NCBI RefSeq assembly: GCF_027943945.1
Contig: NZ_AP027141.1
Location: forward strand, 682,001-746,000
Direction: 5' to 3'
DNA length: 64,000 bases
From: Microbacterium terricola
GTDB lineage: Bacteria; Actinomycetota; Actinomycetes; Actinomycetales; Microbacteriaceae
Below are positions 28,048-37,634 of the stretch, in pieces. Within the stretch, counting starts at the first letter, position 1. Every line of letters begins with the position of its first letter. The position numbers and the translations under genes are program-made. Below the pieces are notes generated by a model. The model was given only the letters and a program-made list of their open reading frames with translations, was not told the DNA's origin and made no database searches.

Positions 28048-29196
28048 TCAGAGCGACGCCTGGCGCTGTGCCACGACCGCTTCGATCCGACCGAACAGCG
28101 GGTGCTCCGGCTCGAGGCCGGTCACCTCCGCGGTGAATGCGGCCGCATCCTGCTCGCGGAGCAGGCGCTGCAGGTCGACGGACTGCGGGTCCTCCGGGTC
28201 GTCGAAGGCCAGTGCGGCTCCCATCGCGGCGACGAGCGCGTCGACGGGCAGCCCACGCTCGGCGGCTTCCGCCGCAGGCCCCACGAAGCGCTCATGACGC
28301 GAGAGCTTGCGCAGCGGCTGACGCCCCACCCGCCAGACGGTGTCAGGCAGTGACGGGTTGCGGAAGCGACCGAGGATCGTGCTGCGGTAGGCGGCGAGAT
28401 CGGCCGGGTCGAGCCCGTGCTTGACGGCGAGGAGCGCTGAGGTCTCCTCGAGGGCGGCGGCGACGCGTGCCGCGATCGCGTCGTCGGCGAGGGCGTCCGA
28501 GATCCTCTCGACGCCCGCCTGCGCGCCGAAGTACGCCGTGGTGGCGTGGCCGGTGTTCACCGTGAAGAGCTTCCGCTCGATGTACGGGGCGAGGTCGTCG
28601 ACGAAGTGCGCGCCGGGGATGCGGGGCGGATCGTCGCCGAAGGCAGGGCGTTCGATGGCCCATTCGAAGAACGGCTCCACGGTCACGTCCACGCCGCCGC
28701 CCTCGGGCTGCGCGGGGACGATGCGATCGACCGCGGTGTTCGCGAAGACCGCGCCCCCCGCGAGGGCGTCCCACGCCTCGCCCGCCTGCGCGATCATCTC
28801 CTCGCGGAGGAGGTCGGTGGCGTTGATGGCGTTCTCGCACGCCATGATCTGCAGCGGCGGCGCACCGGGTTCGCGGAGCGCGAGCCCCGCGATGATGTGG
28901 GGCGCCACGAACTTCAGGATGGTGGGGCCCACCGCCGTCGTCACGACGTTCGCGCTGGCGATCTCATCGACCACCGCCTGGGTGTCTGTCGCGCTGTTGA
29001 TCGCACGGAACCCGGTGACCTCGTGATCGGCGCCGCCTTCGCCCACTTCGTGCACGGTGTACGACGAGACCGCGTTGATCGCGTCGACGAGCGGTGCCGC
29101 GACGTCCGAGAACACGAGCTCGTAGCCGCCCTGGTGCAGCAGCAGCCCCACGAAGCCGCGTCCGATGTTGCCTGCGCCGAAGTGGACGGCCTTCAT
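28048..29196 (-). CDS. mtlD: Mannitol-1-phosphate 5-dehydrogenase
   Basis: Oxidises mannitol 1-phosphate, delivered by the PTS, to fructose 6-phosphate with NAD. 382 residues, normal length. N-terminal [14 protein letters not shown] loop, [10 protein letters not shown], and the active-site region [17 protein letters not shown] with the catalytic lysine and histidine. Its ATG overlaps the mtlF stop (ATGA). It is the last gene of the six-gene operon EIIB-ptsH-ptsI-mtlA-mtlF-mtlD. Confidence 0.95.
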   Translation of the reverse strand: MKAVHFGAGNIGRGFVGLLLHQGGYELVFSDVAAPLVDAINAVSSYTVHEVGEGGADHEVTGFRAINSATDTQAVVDEIASANVVTTAVGPTILKFVAPHIIAGLALREPGAPPLQIMACENAINATDLLREEMIAQAGEAWDALAGGAVFANTAVDRIVPAQPEGGGVDVTVEPFFEWAIERPAFGDDPPRIPGAHFVDDLAPYIERKLFTVNTGHATTAYFGAQAGVERISDALADDAIAARVAAALEETSALLAVKHGLDPADLAAYRSTILGRFRNPSLPDTVWRVGRQPLRKLSRHERFVGPAAEAAERGLPVDALVAAMGAALAFDDPEDPQSVDLQRLLREQDAAAFTAEVTGLEPEHPLFGRIEAVVAQRQASL

Positions 29197-29633
29197 GAGA
29201 CGCCGGCCTCCGCCACCAGCGCGAACAGCTCGTCGGGCGAGTCCGCCGCCTTCAGCCGGTCGACGTTCTCGATCTCCGAGAACAGGATGGCGATCTGGGA
29301 GAGGATCTCGAGGTGCTCGTCGCCCTTGCCGGCGATGCCGACGACGAAGGTGACGTGCTCGCCGTCCCAGTCGACTCCGCCGTCGTACCGCACGAACGAC
29401 AGCGCGGATTCGAGGATCGTGGCCTTCGTCTCGTTGGTGCCGTGGGGGATGGCCAGCTCGTTGCCCATGTAGGTGGAGACGGCCATCTCGCGCTGCTGCA
29501 TGGCGTCGAAGTAGGCGCTCGTGACCGCGCCGACGGATTCGAGGATGTCGGCCGCCTCCTTCATCGCGTCCTCCTTGGCGACGCTGCCCGAGTGGATGCG
29601 CACCTGACCGATGCTGAAGACGTCGCGTGCCAT
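29193..29633 (-). CDS. mtlF: Mannitol-specific PTS EIIA component
   Basis: 146 residues. Phosphoryl-accepting His64 in [13 protein letters not shown]. It receives phosphate from HPr and passes it to the EIIB domain of MtlA. The ATG at 29633 has GGAAGGAAG upstream; an in-frame start 15 codons earlier lacks such support. It is separate from MtlA, as is common in Gram-positives. It is 78 bases downstream of mtlA and coupled to mtlD. Confidence 0.94.
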   Translation of the reverse strand: MARDVFSIGQVRIHSGSVAKEDAMKEAADILESVGAVTSAYFDAMQQREMAVSTYMGNELAIPHGTNETKATILESALSFVRYDGGVDWDGEHVTFVVGIAGKGDEHLEILSQIAILFSEIENVDRLKAADSPDELFALVAEAGVS

Positions 29634-29711
29634 GGAACTTCCTTCCGTCGTGATGAAGCGCCGCGGGGCCGGGGGCATCGCGCCGCCCGACCCCGCAGCG
29701 GTCGGGCGCGG

Positions 29712-31298
29712 CTACTTGCCGCTGTTCTGCTGGTCGGCCACCAGTTCCACGACCTCGTCGTACTTCGGCGAGTTCATGAAGTTGTCGACCGACACGTGGA
29801 CCGCGTTCGGCGCCTGACCCCTTGCGCGATCGGTGAGTTGGTTCTGCGTGATGACCAGGTCCGCCGAGCCGTCGAGGTTCGCGATGGCCTTGTTGACCAC
29901 CGTGACGCCTTCGACGCCCGCCTTCTTGATCTTGTTGCGCAGCACGCTCGCTCCCATCGCCGACGAGCCCATGCCCGCGTCGCAGGCGAACACGATGTTC
30001 TTGATGTCCTTCTGCGCCAGGGTCGCAGCGCCGATGCCGCCGCCGGCCTGGGTCGCCGCGCCGCCGCGCAGGTTCTCGAGGTGGCCGGAGGACTTGCCCT
30101 TGACCGCCTCGGTCTGGGTGATCGCCGCTCCGAACGCGTCGTCGGTGGCCGCCATCGCCTCGAGGTCCCGCCTGCGGGAGGCGCGGAGGATGACCGCGGA
30201 GACGAGGAACGTCACCGTCGCGGAGAGGAGGACCGACAGGTACACCACCATCAGGTTGGGAACGCCGCCGGCCGCCGGATTGATCGCCTGCCCGGTGACG
30301 GCGATGATGCTCCCCGGTGCCGCGGGCGCGGCGAGCGAGCCGCCGAGCAGCATGTTCGTGGTGACACCGGTGGCGCCGCCCGCGATCAGGGCCAGGATCA
30401 GCATCGGCTTCATGAGCGCGTACGGGAAGTACACCTCGTGGATGCCGCCGACGAACTGGATGAGGGCCGCGCCCGGAGCCGACGCCCGCGCGGCGCCGAT
30501 GCCGAAGAACGTGAAGGCGAGCAGGAGTCCGACACCGGGGCCGGGGTTGGCCTCGAGCAGGAACAGGATCGACGAACCCTCCTCGGAGGCCTGCTGCAGA
30601 CCGAGCGGGGTCAGCACGCCGTGGTTGATCGCGTTGTTGAGGAAGAACACCTTCGCCGGCTCGATGACGATGCTCGTCAGGGGCAGCAGGTTCATCGACA
30701 CCAGCCAGTTCACCGCGGTGCTGAGGACCTGCATGATGCCGTTGACCAGCCAGGCGATCGGGTAGAAGCCCACGATCATCATCACGAAGCCCCAGATGCC
30801 CGCCGAGAACATGTTGACGAGCATCTCGAAGCCGGCCTTGACCTTGCCGTCCCAGAGCGAGTCGAGCCACTTCATGGTGTACGCGCACAGCGGCGCCATG
30901 ATCATCGCGCCGATGAACATGTGCACCTGGCCGAGCGTCGAGGCGTCGGGGTCGTTCGCGAGGAGCTGCTCGTTGAACTGGGCGATGAGGTAGTCGGATC
31001 CGGCGATCGCGCCGAACGTCCCGATGGACGCGACGACGCCGCCGCGCACGCCGTAGACGATGGCGCCGCCGGTGTAGGCGATGAGAAGGGGCAGCAGGTA
31101 GTGGATGAACGGTCCGACGATCGTCGCGAGCGCGGGGACCGGAGTGAAGCCCACCTCGATGAAGAACATCGTCACGATGCCCCACGCGATCAGGGCGGGG
31201 ATGTTCGGCATGATCATGCCGGACAGGAACGTGCCGAAGCGCTGAACTCCGACTCGCGCCCTGTTGGTGCCCGTGGTGGGCGTTGACGCCGTTGTCAT
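29712..31298 (-). CDS. mtlA: Mannitol-specific PTS EIICB permease
   Basis: 528 residues. The EIIC membrane domain (about 15-375) has roughly eight spans and the conserved [16 protein letters not shown] and [12 protein letters not shown]. The EIIB domain (about 430-528) has the phosphocysteine loop [13 protein letters not shown] with Cys439. No EIIA is fused, consistent with the separate mtlF. An Ala/Gly-rich linker joins the domains. The ATG at 31298 follows GTGAGA. It imports and phosphorylates mannitol using the EI, HPr and EIIA genes of the same operon. Confidence 0.95.
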   Translation of the reverse strand: MTTASTPTTGTNRARVGVQRFGTFLSGMIMPNIPALIAWGIVTMFFIEVGFTPVPALATIVGPFIHYLLPLLIAYTGGAIVYGVRGGVVASIGTFGAIAGSDYLIAQFNEQLLANDPDASTLGQVHMFIGAMIMAPLCAYTMKWLDSLWDGKVKAGFEMLVNMFSAGIWGFVMMIVGFYPIAWLVNGIMQVLSTAVNWLVSMNLLPLTSIVIEPAKVFFLNNAINHGVLTPLGLQQASEEGSSILFLLEANPGPGVGLLLAFTFFGIGAARASAPGAALIQFVGGIHEVYFPYALMKPMLILALIAGGATGVTTNMLLGGSLAAPAAPGSIIAVTGQAINPAAGGVPNLMVVYLSVLLSATVTFLVSAVILRASRRRDLEAMAATDDAFGAAITQTEAVKGKSSGHLENLRGGAATQAGGGIGAATLAQKDIKNIVFACDAGMGSSAMGASVLRNKIKKAGVEGVTVVNKAIANLDGSADLVITQNQLTDRARGQAPNAVHVSVDNFMNSPKYDEVVELVADQQNSGK

Positions 31299-31321
31299 TG
31301 CATTCTCACTTTCTCTGCGGG

Positions 31322-32992
31322 CTATCCCGCGTCGGTGTTCGAGGAGGCGGCTCTGGCCGCTTCTCGCGCGGATGCCGCGTCTGCGGCGGACAGTGCAGCC
31401 TCTGCCACGCGCCTGGCGTCGTCGAGAGTGTGCTGCAGCAGCGTCGCCCTCACGTCCGCGAGAGCGGTGGGGGCCATGGACAGGGTTGCGGCGCCGAGAC
31501 CGACCAGCACGACCGCGAGGAGCGGATCGGCCGCGGCTTCGCCGCAGATCCCGACCGGCTTGCCGTTGGCCTTGCCGCCCAGAGCCGTCTCGTGGATGAG
31601 GCGCAGCACCGCCGGGTGCCACGGGTCCTGGAAGGCCGCGACGGAGCCGAGCAGGCGGTCGGCGGCGAACGTGTACTGGGTGAGGTCGTTCGTGCCGATC
31701 GAGGCGAAGTCGGCGATCGCGAGCACCTTGTCGGCCAGCAGCGCCGCCGCGGGGACCTCGACCATGACGCCGGCCGTCTTCACGCCGTACTCGCGCGCGA
31801 GCGTGGTGAAGTACTCGGTCTCCTCGACGGTGGAGATCATCGGCGCCATCACCCAGAGGTCGGCGTCGGTGGCTTTGTCGGCCTCGGCGAGCGCGGTGAG
31901 CTGCTCGCGCAGGATGTCCTCGCTGGCCCGGAGGGCGCGGATACCGCGCAGGCCGAGCGCAGGATTCTCCTCGTGCGCGTCGTTGAGGAACGCGAGGGGC
32001 TTGTCGGCGCCGGCGTCGAGCACCCGGACCACGACCTTCTTGCCGGGGAAGGCCTGGAGCAGCTCGGTGTACGCGGCCCGCTGCTGCTCGACCGTGGGGG
32101 CGTTGGCGGAGCTGAGGAAGAGGAACTCGGTGCGGAACAGGCCGACGCCCTCTGCGCCGAGCTCGACGGCCTGGGCCGCGCCCGCCGCGTTCCCGAGGTT
32201 CGCCAGCAGGGGCACCGGCGTGCCGTCGGCGAGGGCGCCCGGCGTGATCGGCGCAGACGTCGCCGCCGCGCGCGCCGCGGCCCGGTTCTCGGCTTGAGCG
32301 AGTTCGTCGGCGCTCGGCTGGGTCGTCACAACCCCCTTCGCCGCGTCCACAATCACGGTATCGCCGTCGGCGAGGCCGGCGGCGTCGGCGACGCCGACGA
32401 TGGCCACGATCGACTTCTCTCGGGCGAGGATCGCCGTGTGCGAGGTGGGTCCGCCGTCGCTGGTCACCAGCGCCAGCACCTGGTCGAGGTTGAGCAGCGC
32501 CGTGTCGGCGGGGGCGAGGTCCTTCGCGACGAGCACGAACGGATGACCGGGGTCGGGGACGCCGGGTGCCGGTACGCCGCGCAGGTGCGCGATCACGCGC
32601 TGCGCGACGTCGTCGAGGTCGGCCGCGCGCTCGCCGAGGTAGCCGCCCATCGCGGTGAGCTGGTCGCGGAACGACGCGAACGCGTCGGCGACGGCCCACT
32701 CGCCCGTCTTCCCCTGCTTCACGCGGGTGTCGACGCCGTCGATGAGCGAGGGGTCCTCTGCCATCATCGCCTGCGCCTCGAGCACGTCGCGGGCCTTGCC
32801 GCCCGCCTGCGCGCCGCGCGCCTCCAGCTCGCGGGCGACCGCCGCGACTGCCTCGTGCACGCGGGCGAGCTCCTCGTCCGCGCCGATCTCGCTGGGCGCG
32901 TCGCTCGGCGCCGGCAGCGGCTCCGCCATCCGCGCCACCGCGCCCTGGGCTACTCCCAGACCGATTCCTACTCCTCGCAGTTCAGGCATCAT
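31322..32992 (-). CDS. ptsI: PTS enzyme I
   Basis: Transfers phosphate from PEP to HPr. 556 residues from the ATG at 32992; neighbouring GTG 32995 and ATG 32989 are alternatives. Phosphohistidine His185 in SDGGPTSHTAILA. The PEP-binding barrel shows GVGLFRTEFLF and DAGADKPLAFL. FASIGTNDLTQYTFA and the active-site Cys in GICGEAAADP follow. The chosen start overlaps the HPr stop (TGATG). It is unusual to find the general PTS genes inside a sugar-specific operon. If this is the only ptsI copy, mannitol control would affect all PTS sugars. Confidence 0.95.
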   Translation of the reverse strand: MMPELRGVGIGLGVAQGAVARMAEPLPAPSDAPSEIGADEELARVHEAVAAVARELEARGAQAGGKARDVLEAQAMMAEDPSLIDGVDTRVKQGKTGEWAVADAFASFRDQLTAMGGYLGERAADLDDVAQRVIAHLRGVPAPGVPDPGHPFVLVAKDLAPADTALLNLDQVLALVTSDGGPTSHTAILAREKSIVAIVGVADAAGLADGDTVIVDAAKGVVTTQPSADELAQAENRAAARAAATSAPITPGALADGTPVPLLANLGNAAGAAQAVELGAEGVGLFRTEFLFLSSANAPTVEQQRAAYTELLQAFPGKKVVVRVLDAGADKPLAFLNDAHEENPALGLRGIRALRASEDILREQLTALAEADKATDADLWVMAPMISTVEETEYFTTLAREYGVKTAGVMVEVPAAALLADKVLAIADFASIGTNDLTQYTFAADRLLGSVAAFQDPWHPAVLRLIHETALGGKANGKPVGICGEAAADPLLAVVLVGLGAATLSMAPTALADVRATLLQHTLDDARRVAEAALSAADAASAREAARAASSNTDAG

Positions 32993-33267
32993 CACTCCGC
33001 GTCATGGTCAGTGCTGAGCAGTTCGCTCAGCACATCCAACGTAGCCTCGGCACTGTCGCCGTCGGCGGTGAGTGTCACGTAGTCGCCCCGCTCGATCCCC
33101 AGCGCGATGACCCCGAGGATGCTCGCCGCGTTCACCGGAGCCCCGGCGTCCTTCGCGATCGTGACGGGGATGCCGGAATCCTTCGCGGCCTGCGCGAACA
33201 GCTTCGCGGGTCGCGCATGGAGCCCGTTCGCCGAGCCGATCCGCACGGTTCTGGTCACTGTCGGCAT
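32992..33267 (-). CDS. ptsH: HPr phosphocarrier protein
   Basis: 91 residues. Phospho-His17 in ANGLHARPAKLF. The regulatory-serine region reads VNAASILGVIALG with Ser49 at the position of HPr Ser46. It carries phosphate from enzyme I to the EIIAs. The ATG at 33267 has GAAAGGAT upstream. Coupled to ptsI by a TGATG overlap and preceded by the lone EIIB gene. Confidence 0.95.
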   Translation of the reverse strand: MPTVTRTVRIGSANGLHARPAKLFAQAAKDSGIPVTIAKDAGAPVNAASILGVIALGIERGDYVTLTADGDSAEATLDVLSELLSTDHDAE

Positions 33268-33292
33268 GGGGGATCCTTTCGTGGGGAGGGCA

Positions 33293-33634
33293 TCATGGCG
33301 CGTCCCTCGTCGTCTGAGCGGCACCGTCTGCCACGGCGAGGGCGTCGCGGACGAGGGCCAGCGTCCGCGTGCCGTCGAGGTCGTCGAACACATCGGCGGG
33401 CAGCAGGACGACGGTCGTGCCCCTGGTCGAGGCCACCCGTTCGATGCGCTCCAGCGCATGCGACATGTGGGGGCCGACCAGCACGACGTCGGCGGCGTCC
33501 AGGTCGATCGGCAGCGACAGCTCCGTGCCGGCGAAGGCGGAGTAGGCCAGACCCTGATCGTGTGCGGCATGCCGGACGCGTTGAGCGACGAACGTGCTGG
33601 ACGCTCCCGCTCCGCAGACCACCAGGATCCTCAT
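33293..33634 (-). CDS. Lone PTS EIIB (lactose/cellobiose-type fold)
   Basis: 113 residues consisting only of an EIIB domain. Phosphocysteine Cys7 lies in the P-loop VVCGAGASSTFVAQRV, and VLVGPHMSHALERIE matches the middle of the family. GGAAGGCGGGTCG precedes the ATG at 33634. First gene of the PTS operon, divergent from the PRD regulator 88 bases away. No matching EIIA or EIIC of the lactose/cellobiose class is nearby, and MtlA has its own EIIB. It may act as a phosphate-carrying signal to the regulator or serve a permease elsewhere. Confidence 0.85.
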   Translation of the reverse strand: MRILVVCGAGASSTFVAQRVRHAAHDQGLAYSAFAGTELSLPIDLDAADVVLVGPHMSHALERIERVASTRGTTVVLLPADVFDDLDGTRTLALVRDALAVADGAAQTTRDAP

Positions 33635-33693
33635 CGACCCGCCTTCCTTCCGGCCCATTCTGGTGACCGGGGGAGCCCGCGGCAACCATCCCT

Positions 33694-33713
33694 CCTTCCG
33701 CCGGGGCGGAAGG
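33694..33713 (+). promoter_or_regulatory. 20-bp perfect palindrome covering the regulator SD
   Basis: CCTTCCGCC-GG-GGCGGAAGG, 9-bp arms and a 2-base centre. Its right arm contains GGAAGG, the likely ribosome-binding site of the TTG start at 33723. It lies in the divergent region between the EIIB gene and the PRD regulator and could be an operator for either side or a translation-masking hairpin. Confidence 0.55.
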
Positions 33714-33722
33714 CATCCGTGA

Positions 33723-35654
33723 TTGACTGACAGAGTGACCCGCGCGCGGCAGGACCGGCTGCTCGGCCTCCTCCTGCGCGAGCCGGACTGGGCGACCGCC
33801 GCCGTGCTCGCCGACGCGATCGGCGTGACCCCGCGCAGCATCCGTTCGTACGTCACCGCCGTCAACGCCCGGATCCCGTCGGGTGCGGCGATCGAGTCCG
33901 GCCCGCAGGGATATCGGGCAGGCGCCGACGCCGCCGCCGCACTCAGGGCCGTCGAGGCGGGGACGCCCCGCGACCGGCTGCACACGCTGGTGCGGGCCCT
34001 GCTGGATGCCCCCGACGGCATCGACGTGTTCGAGACGGCCGAGCGCCTGCACGTCAGCCCGGCGACCCTCGACGCCGACCTCGCCAGGGTAAGGGGCCTC
34101 CTCGGCGGGACCGAGCTGACCCTGGAGCGCTCCGCAGCCCGCGCACGGCTGCGGGGCACCGAGGTCGCGCAGCGGAGGCTGCTCTCGCGCCTCGCGCACG
34201 ACGAGATGGAGTCGGGGTCGTTCGATCTCGCCGCCCTGCGCCGCACGCTGGGCGCGGAGTCGGTCGGCGCGCAGGCGTTCGGCCCGTTCAAGAGCGACCT
34301 GGTCGCCGAGCTCGGCGCGCTCGGCTACTTCGTCAACGAGTTCGGCATCGGCGATGTGCTGATGCACATCGCGATCGCCGCCGACCGGGTCGCCCACGAC
34401 CGGGCGCTCGAGCGCCCGGAGCGCGAGGCGCACGGCGCGCAGCAGCAGGTCGTGGAGATCATCGCCCGCCTCGGCGAGCGTCACCTCGACGTGCGCCTGG
34501 GCTCGGGCGACCTGCAGCATCTCGCGTCGCTCGTGCTGACCAGGGTGGTCGCGCCCGGGGCGGAGACATCGGCCGAGCAGACCCGCGCCGGACTCGATCC
34601 CGACGTGGAGCAGGCCGTCCGGGAGGTCGTCGCCCAGGCGGCGTCGGCGTTCCTCGTCGACATCGCCCACGAGGACTTCATCGTGCGCCTCGCCCTGCAC
34701 GTGCAGAACCTGCGCGAGCGCGCCCGCGAGCAGGCGTGGTCGCGCAACCCGCTGACCCGGTCGCTGAAATCCGCGTACCCGATGATCTTCGAGGTCGCCG
34801 TCTCGATCGCGAGCGGCCTGCACACGCGTCTGGGCATCCCCCTGCTGGACGACGAGATCGCGTACATCGCGATGCACGTCGGCGGACGGCTCGAGCGCAG
34901 CCGGCGCTCCGACCACCTGCTCACCGCGACCATCGTGTGCCCCGGGTACTACGAGCTGCACGAGCTGCTGCGCTCGAGCGTGGACCGCTCGCTCGGCCAG
35001 GCCATCGAGGTCGTCGGCGTCGAGACGCGCGTCGACCCCGAATGGGCGGCGATCGACACCGACCTGGTGCTGACCACGATCGAACCGGGCGTTCCGGGCG
35101 ACCGCTTCGTGCGCATCCAGCCGTTCCTCACCGACGCAGACATCGAGCATGTGCAGGCTGCCGCAGGCCGTCTGCGACGGACGCGGCGGCTCGGGCGGCT
35201 GCGTGCAGAGCTCGAGCGCTACTTCTCCGCGGACGCCTTCGTGCACGGCTGGAGCTCCGACGCGGACGAGGAAGGGGTGATCCGCAGCCTCGGATCCCTG
35301 CTCGTGCGCCAGGGCGTGATCGACGAGGACTACGTCGAGCGCACGATCCAGCGCGAGCAGCTGTCGTCCACCGCCTTCACCGACGCGCTCGCGGTCCCGC
35401 ACGCGCTCGGCATGACGGCCACCCGCACCTCGATCGCCATCGGCATCGCGGACCCCTCGATCCCGTGGGGCGAGGGGCGGGTGCAGGTCGTCGCGATGGT
35501 CGCCTTTTCCGAGACCGACCGTGAGGCGTTCCAGACTGTGTTCGAGCAGTTCGTCGAGGTGTTCAGCGAACGGGAGAGTGTGCAGCGGATCGTGCGCAGG
35601 GCGACCGACTTCGCCGGTTTCCTCGACGAGCTCGTCGCCGTCATCGACGGCTGA
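33723..35654 (+). CDS. MtlR-type PRD transcriptional regulator
   Basis: 643 residues with the five-part architecture of PTS-controlled activators. HTH domains span about 1-125 (ADAIGVTPRSIRSYV, then LHVSPATLDADL). PRD1 covers about 190-290 (H215, H225) and PRD2 about 295-395 (H327, H385). An EIIB-like domain has Cys406 in IVCPGYYELHELL, and an EIIA-like domain has His560 in ALAVPHALGMT. Such proteins read PTS phosphorylation on PRD histidines and the EIIB/EIIA residues and activate the sugar operon. The TTG at 33723 is chosen because GGAAGG lies nine bases upstream; a GTG at 33735 is possible. Divergent from the PTS operon it presumably controls. Confidence 0.9.
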   Translation: MTDRVTRARQDRLLGLLLREPDWATAAVLADAIGVTPRSIRSYVTAVNARIPSGAAIESGPQGYRAGADAAAALRAVEAGTPRDRLHTLVRALLDAPDGIDVFETAERLHVSPATLDADLARVRGLLGGTELTLERSAARARLRGTEVAQRRLLSRLAHDEMESGSFDLAALRRTLGAESVGAQAFGPFKSDLVAELGALGYFVNEFGIGDVLMHIAIAADRVAHDRALERPEREAHGAQQQVVEIIARLGERHLDVRLGSGDLQHLASLVLTRVVAPGAETSAEQTRAGLDPDVEQAVREVVAQAASAFLVDIAHEDFIVRLALHVQNLRERAREQAWSRNPLTRSLKSAYPMIFEVAVSIASGLHTRLGIPLLDDEIAYIAMHVGGRLERSRRSDHLLTATIVCPGYYELHELLRSSVDRSLGQAIEVVGVETRVDPEWAAIDTDLVLTTIEPGVPGDRFVRIQPFLTDADIEHVQAAAGRLRRTRRLGRLRAELERYFSADAFVHGWSSDADEEGVIRSLGSLLVRQGVIDEDYVERTIQREQLSSTAFTDALAVPHALGMTATRTSIAIGIADPSIPWGEGRVQVVAMVAFSETDREAFQTVFEQFVEVFSERESVQRIVRRATDFAGFLDELVAVIDG

Positions 35655-35657
35655 GCC

Positions 35658-36245
35658 TCAGGCGAAGCGCTCCAGCCGGGCTTCCAGGCCGCGCCGCACG
35701 GTCGGCCACTCGTGCGGCAGGATCGAGAAGACGACGGTGTCGCGCAGCGAGCCGTCCGGCCCGATCCGCTGGTTCCGCAGGATGCCGTCCTGCTTCGCGC
35801 CGAGCCGCTCGATCGCGGCGCGCGACTGGCGGTTGTGGAAGTGCGTGCGCAACTCCACCGCGATCGCGTCGCAGGCCTCGAACGCGTGCGCGAGCAGCAG
35901 CAGCTTCGCAGCCGGGTTGACCGCCGTGCCCTGGGCATCGCGGGCGATCCACGTGTAGCCGACCTCGACGTGCCGGTTGGGCTGGTCGATGTCGCAGAAG
36001 GTGGTCATGCCCACCGCCCGGCCGGTGTCCAGCCGGCGCACCGCGAACGGGTTCATCCAGCCGGACGCGCTCAGCTCGAGCCGCCGACCGATCTCCGCCT
36101 CCACCTCGTCCGGTCGGGGCACGGAGGTGTACCAGGCCGACTCCAGGCCCTCGGCGGCGACGGCGAGGTCGGCGGCGTGATCGAGGGCGAGCGGCTCCAG
36201 CCGGACGAAGGAGTTCTCGAGGGTGAGGGGCGTCGCGAGCTGCAC
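35658..36245 (-). CDS. GNAT-family N-acetyltransferase
   Basis: 195 residues resembling the RimJ/RimL subgroup (NSFVRLEPLALDHAADLA at the N-terminus). The acetyl-CoA region reads WIARDAQGTAVNPAAKLLLLAHAFE, followed by VELRTHFHNRQSRAAIERLGA. GTG start at 36245; TAGGCT ends exactly six bases upstream. It converges with the PTS regulator, leaving only three bases between the two stops. The substrate is unknown. Confidence 0.87.
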   Translation of the reverse strand: MQLATPLTLENSFVRLEPLALDHAADLAVAAEGLESAWYTSVPRPDEVEAEIGRRLELSASGWMNPFAVRRLDTGRAVGMTTFCDIDQPNRHVEVGYTWIARDAQGTAVNPAAKLLLLAHAFEACDAIAVELRTHFHNRQSRAAIERLGAKQDGILRNQRIGPDGSLRDTVVFSILPHEWPTVRRGLEARLERFA

Positions 36246-36251
36246 GTCACG

Positions 36252-36257
36252 AGCCTA
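36252..36257 (-). promoter_or_regulatory. Leaderless -10 of the 35658-36245 acetyltransferase
   Basis: TAGGCT ends six bases before the GTG at 36245. Confidence 0.5.
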
Positions 36258-36275
36258 GGGGAGCAGCATCCGTCC

Positions 36276-37634
36276 TCAGTCCTCGTCCGGGTGCATCGCC
36301 GCCTCCACGACCGCGGCGCGCTCGCGTGGATCGGCCGGCGCCTGGGCGGCTGCGCGCGCGGCGGCGATCGCCCTGCGCCCGGCCGGCAGCCACACCGCCG
36401 CGCCCACCACCCCGAAGGTGAGCACCCCGGCGGCTACCAGCAGCACCTCGATCGGCACGACATCGGCGAGCGGGCCGAACACGACCATGCCGAGCGGCAT
36501 CGCCACCGCCATCACGATGCCGACGAAGCCGAACACCCGGCCCTGGCGCTCCGGTTCGACGGTCTCCTGCAGGAGCGTCATCGACGAGGTCGAGAAGAAG
36601 GGCACCGCGAGCCCGATCAGGAACATGAAGCCGAAGAACACCCAGATGTTCGGAGACAGCCCCATGCCGATCGACAGTCCGCCGAAGACGAGGGAGGACG
36701 TGACGATGAGTCCGATCCTGCTGCGGTTCGCGAACAGCGACGCGACCAGGATGCCGCCCAGCATCATGCCGATGCTGAACGAGATCTCCAGCACCGCGAG
36801 GTTGATGACGTTCTGCTCCTCGCCCGCGTCGAAGGAGCGGACCGCCATGAGCGGGGTGAGGTTGGACGGCGCGACGGTCAGCACGAAGATGATCGCGAAC
36901 AGCCCGAGCAGCCACCGCACGAACGCGTGCCCTGTGACGTAGCGGACGCCGTCGACGAGGTCGGCGAAGTAGCCGGTCTCGACGTCGCCGGCACGCCGCA
37001 CCGCGGCCACGGGGATCAGCAGCAGCAGCCCGATCCCGACGGCGGCGGTCACCACGTCGATGAAGAAGATCGGAACGAGTGCGGCCGTCGCCGAAGGGAA
37101 TCCAGCCGACGCCCATGCGTAGATCGCGCCCGCCGCCGCCGGCGCGAGCAGCGCCATCGCGGACTGGATCGACCCGTTGATGCCGTTGACGCGGATCAGG
37201 GCGCGCACGGGCACGATCTGCGGGAGCAGGGCGGCGACCGCGGGCATCTGGATCCCCGCGCCGGCGGACCGGATCGCGAGGGCGAGGAACAGCACCCACA
37301 CGGCATCGACGCCGCTCAGCATGGTCAGCGCCAGGGCGAGCGTCGTCATCGCGATGGCGGCGTCGGCGGCGATGACGAGGAGCTTGCGATTGTGCCGGTC
37401 GGCCCAGACGCCGCCGAAGACCGAGATCACCGCCTGCGGCAGGAAGCCGAACAGCGCCGCCAGCATCATGATGACGCCGGACTGGTAGGTGATCGTCAGG
37501 TACCAGAAGACCGCGTACTGCACGAGCATCGAGCCCAGCAGGCTCACCGTCTGCCCGCCCAGGAACAGCACGGCGTTGCGCAGCCAGTGCGGCGGATCGG
37601 CCTTCTCGGCGGGTGCGGCGTCGGCCACGGTCAC
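36276..37634 (-). CDS. MFS exporter (DHA3/macrolide-efflux-like)
   Basis: 452 residues and about twelve membrane spans. It begins LRNAVLFLGGQTVSLLGSMLVQYAVFWYL, like the Mef/DHA3 drug exporters. The cytoplasmic loop 2-3 motif is GGVWADRHNRKLLV, the MFS motif A form of this group. The C-terminus is Ala/Arg-rich and cytoplasmic. The GTG at 37634 overlaps the stop of the mutase gene (GTGA), so it is co-transcribed with PNP and the mutase even though its function seems unrelated. The substrate is unknown. Confidence 0.87.
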   Translation of the reverse strand: MTVADAAPAEKADPPHWLRNAVLFLGGQTVSLLGSMLVQYAVFWYLTITYQSGVIMMLAALFGFLPQAVISVFGGVWADRHNRKLLVIAADAAIAMTTLALALTMLSGVDAVWVLFLALAIRSAGAGIQMPAVAALLPQIVPVRALIRVNGINGSIQSAMALLAPAAAGAIYAWASAGFPSATAALVPIFFIDVVTAAVGIGLLLLIPVAAVRRAGDVETGYFADLVDGVRYVTGHAFVRWLLGLFAIIFVLTVAPSNLTPLMAVRSFDAGEEQNVINLAVLEISFSIGMMLGGILVASLFANRSRIGLIVTSSLVFGGLSIGMGLSPNIWVFFGFMFLIGLAVPFFSTSSMTLLQETVEPERQGRVFGFVGIVMAVAMPLGMVVFGPLADVVPIEVLLVAAGVLTFGVVGAAVWLPAGRRAIAAARAAAQAPADPRERAAVVEAAMHPDED

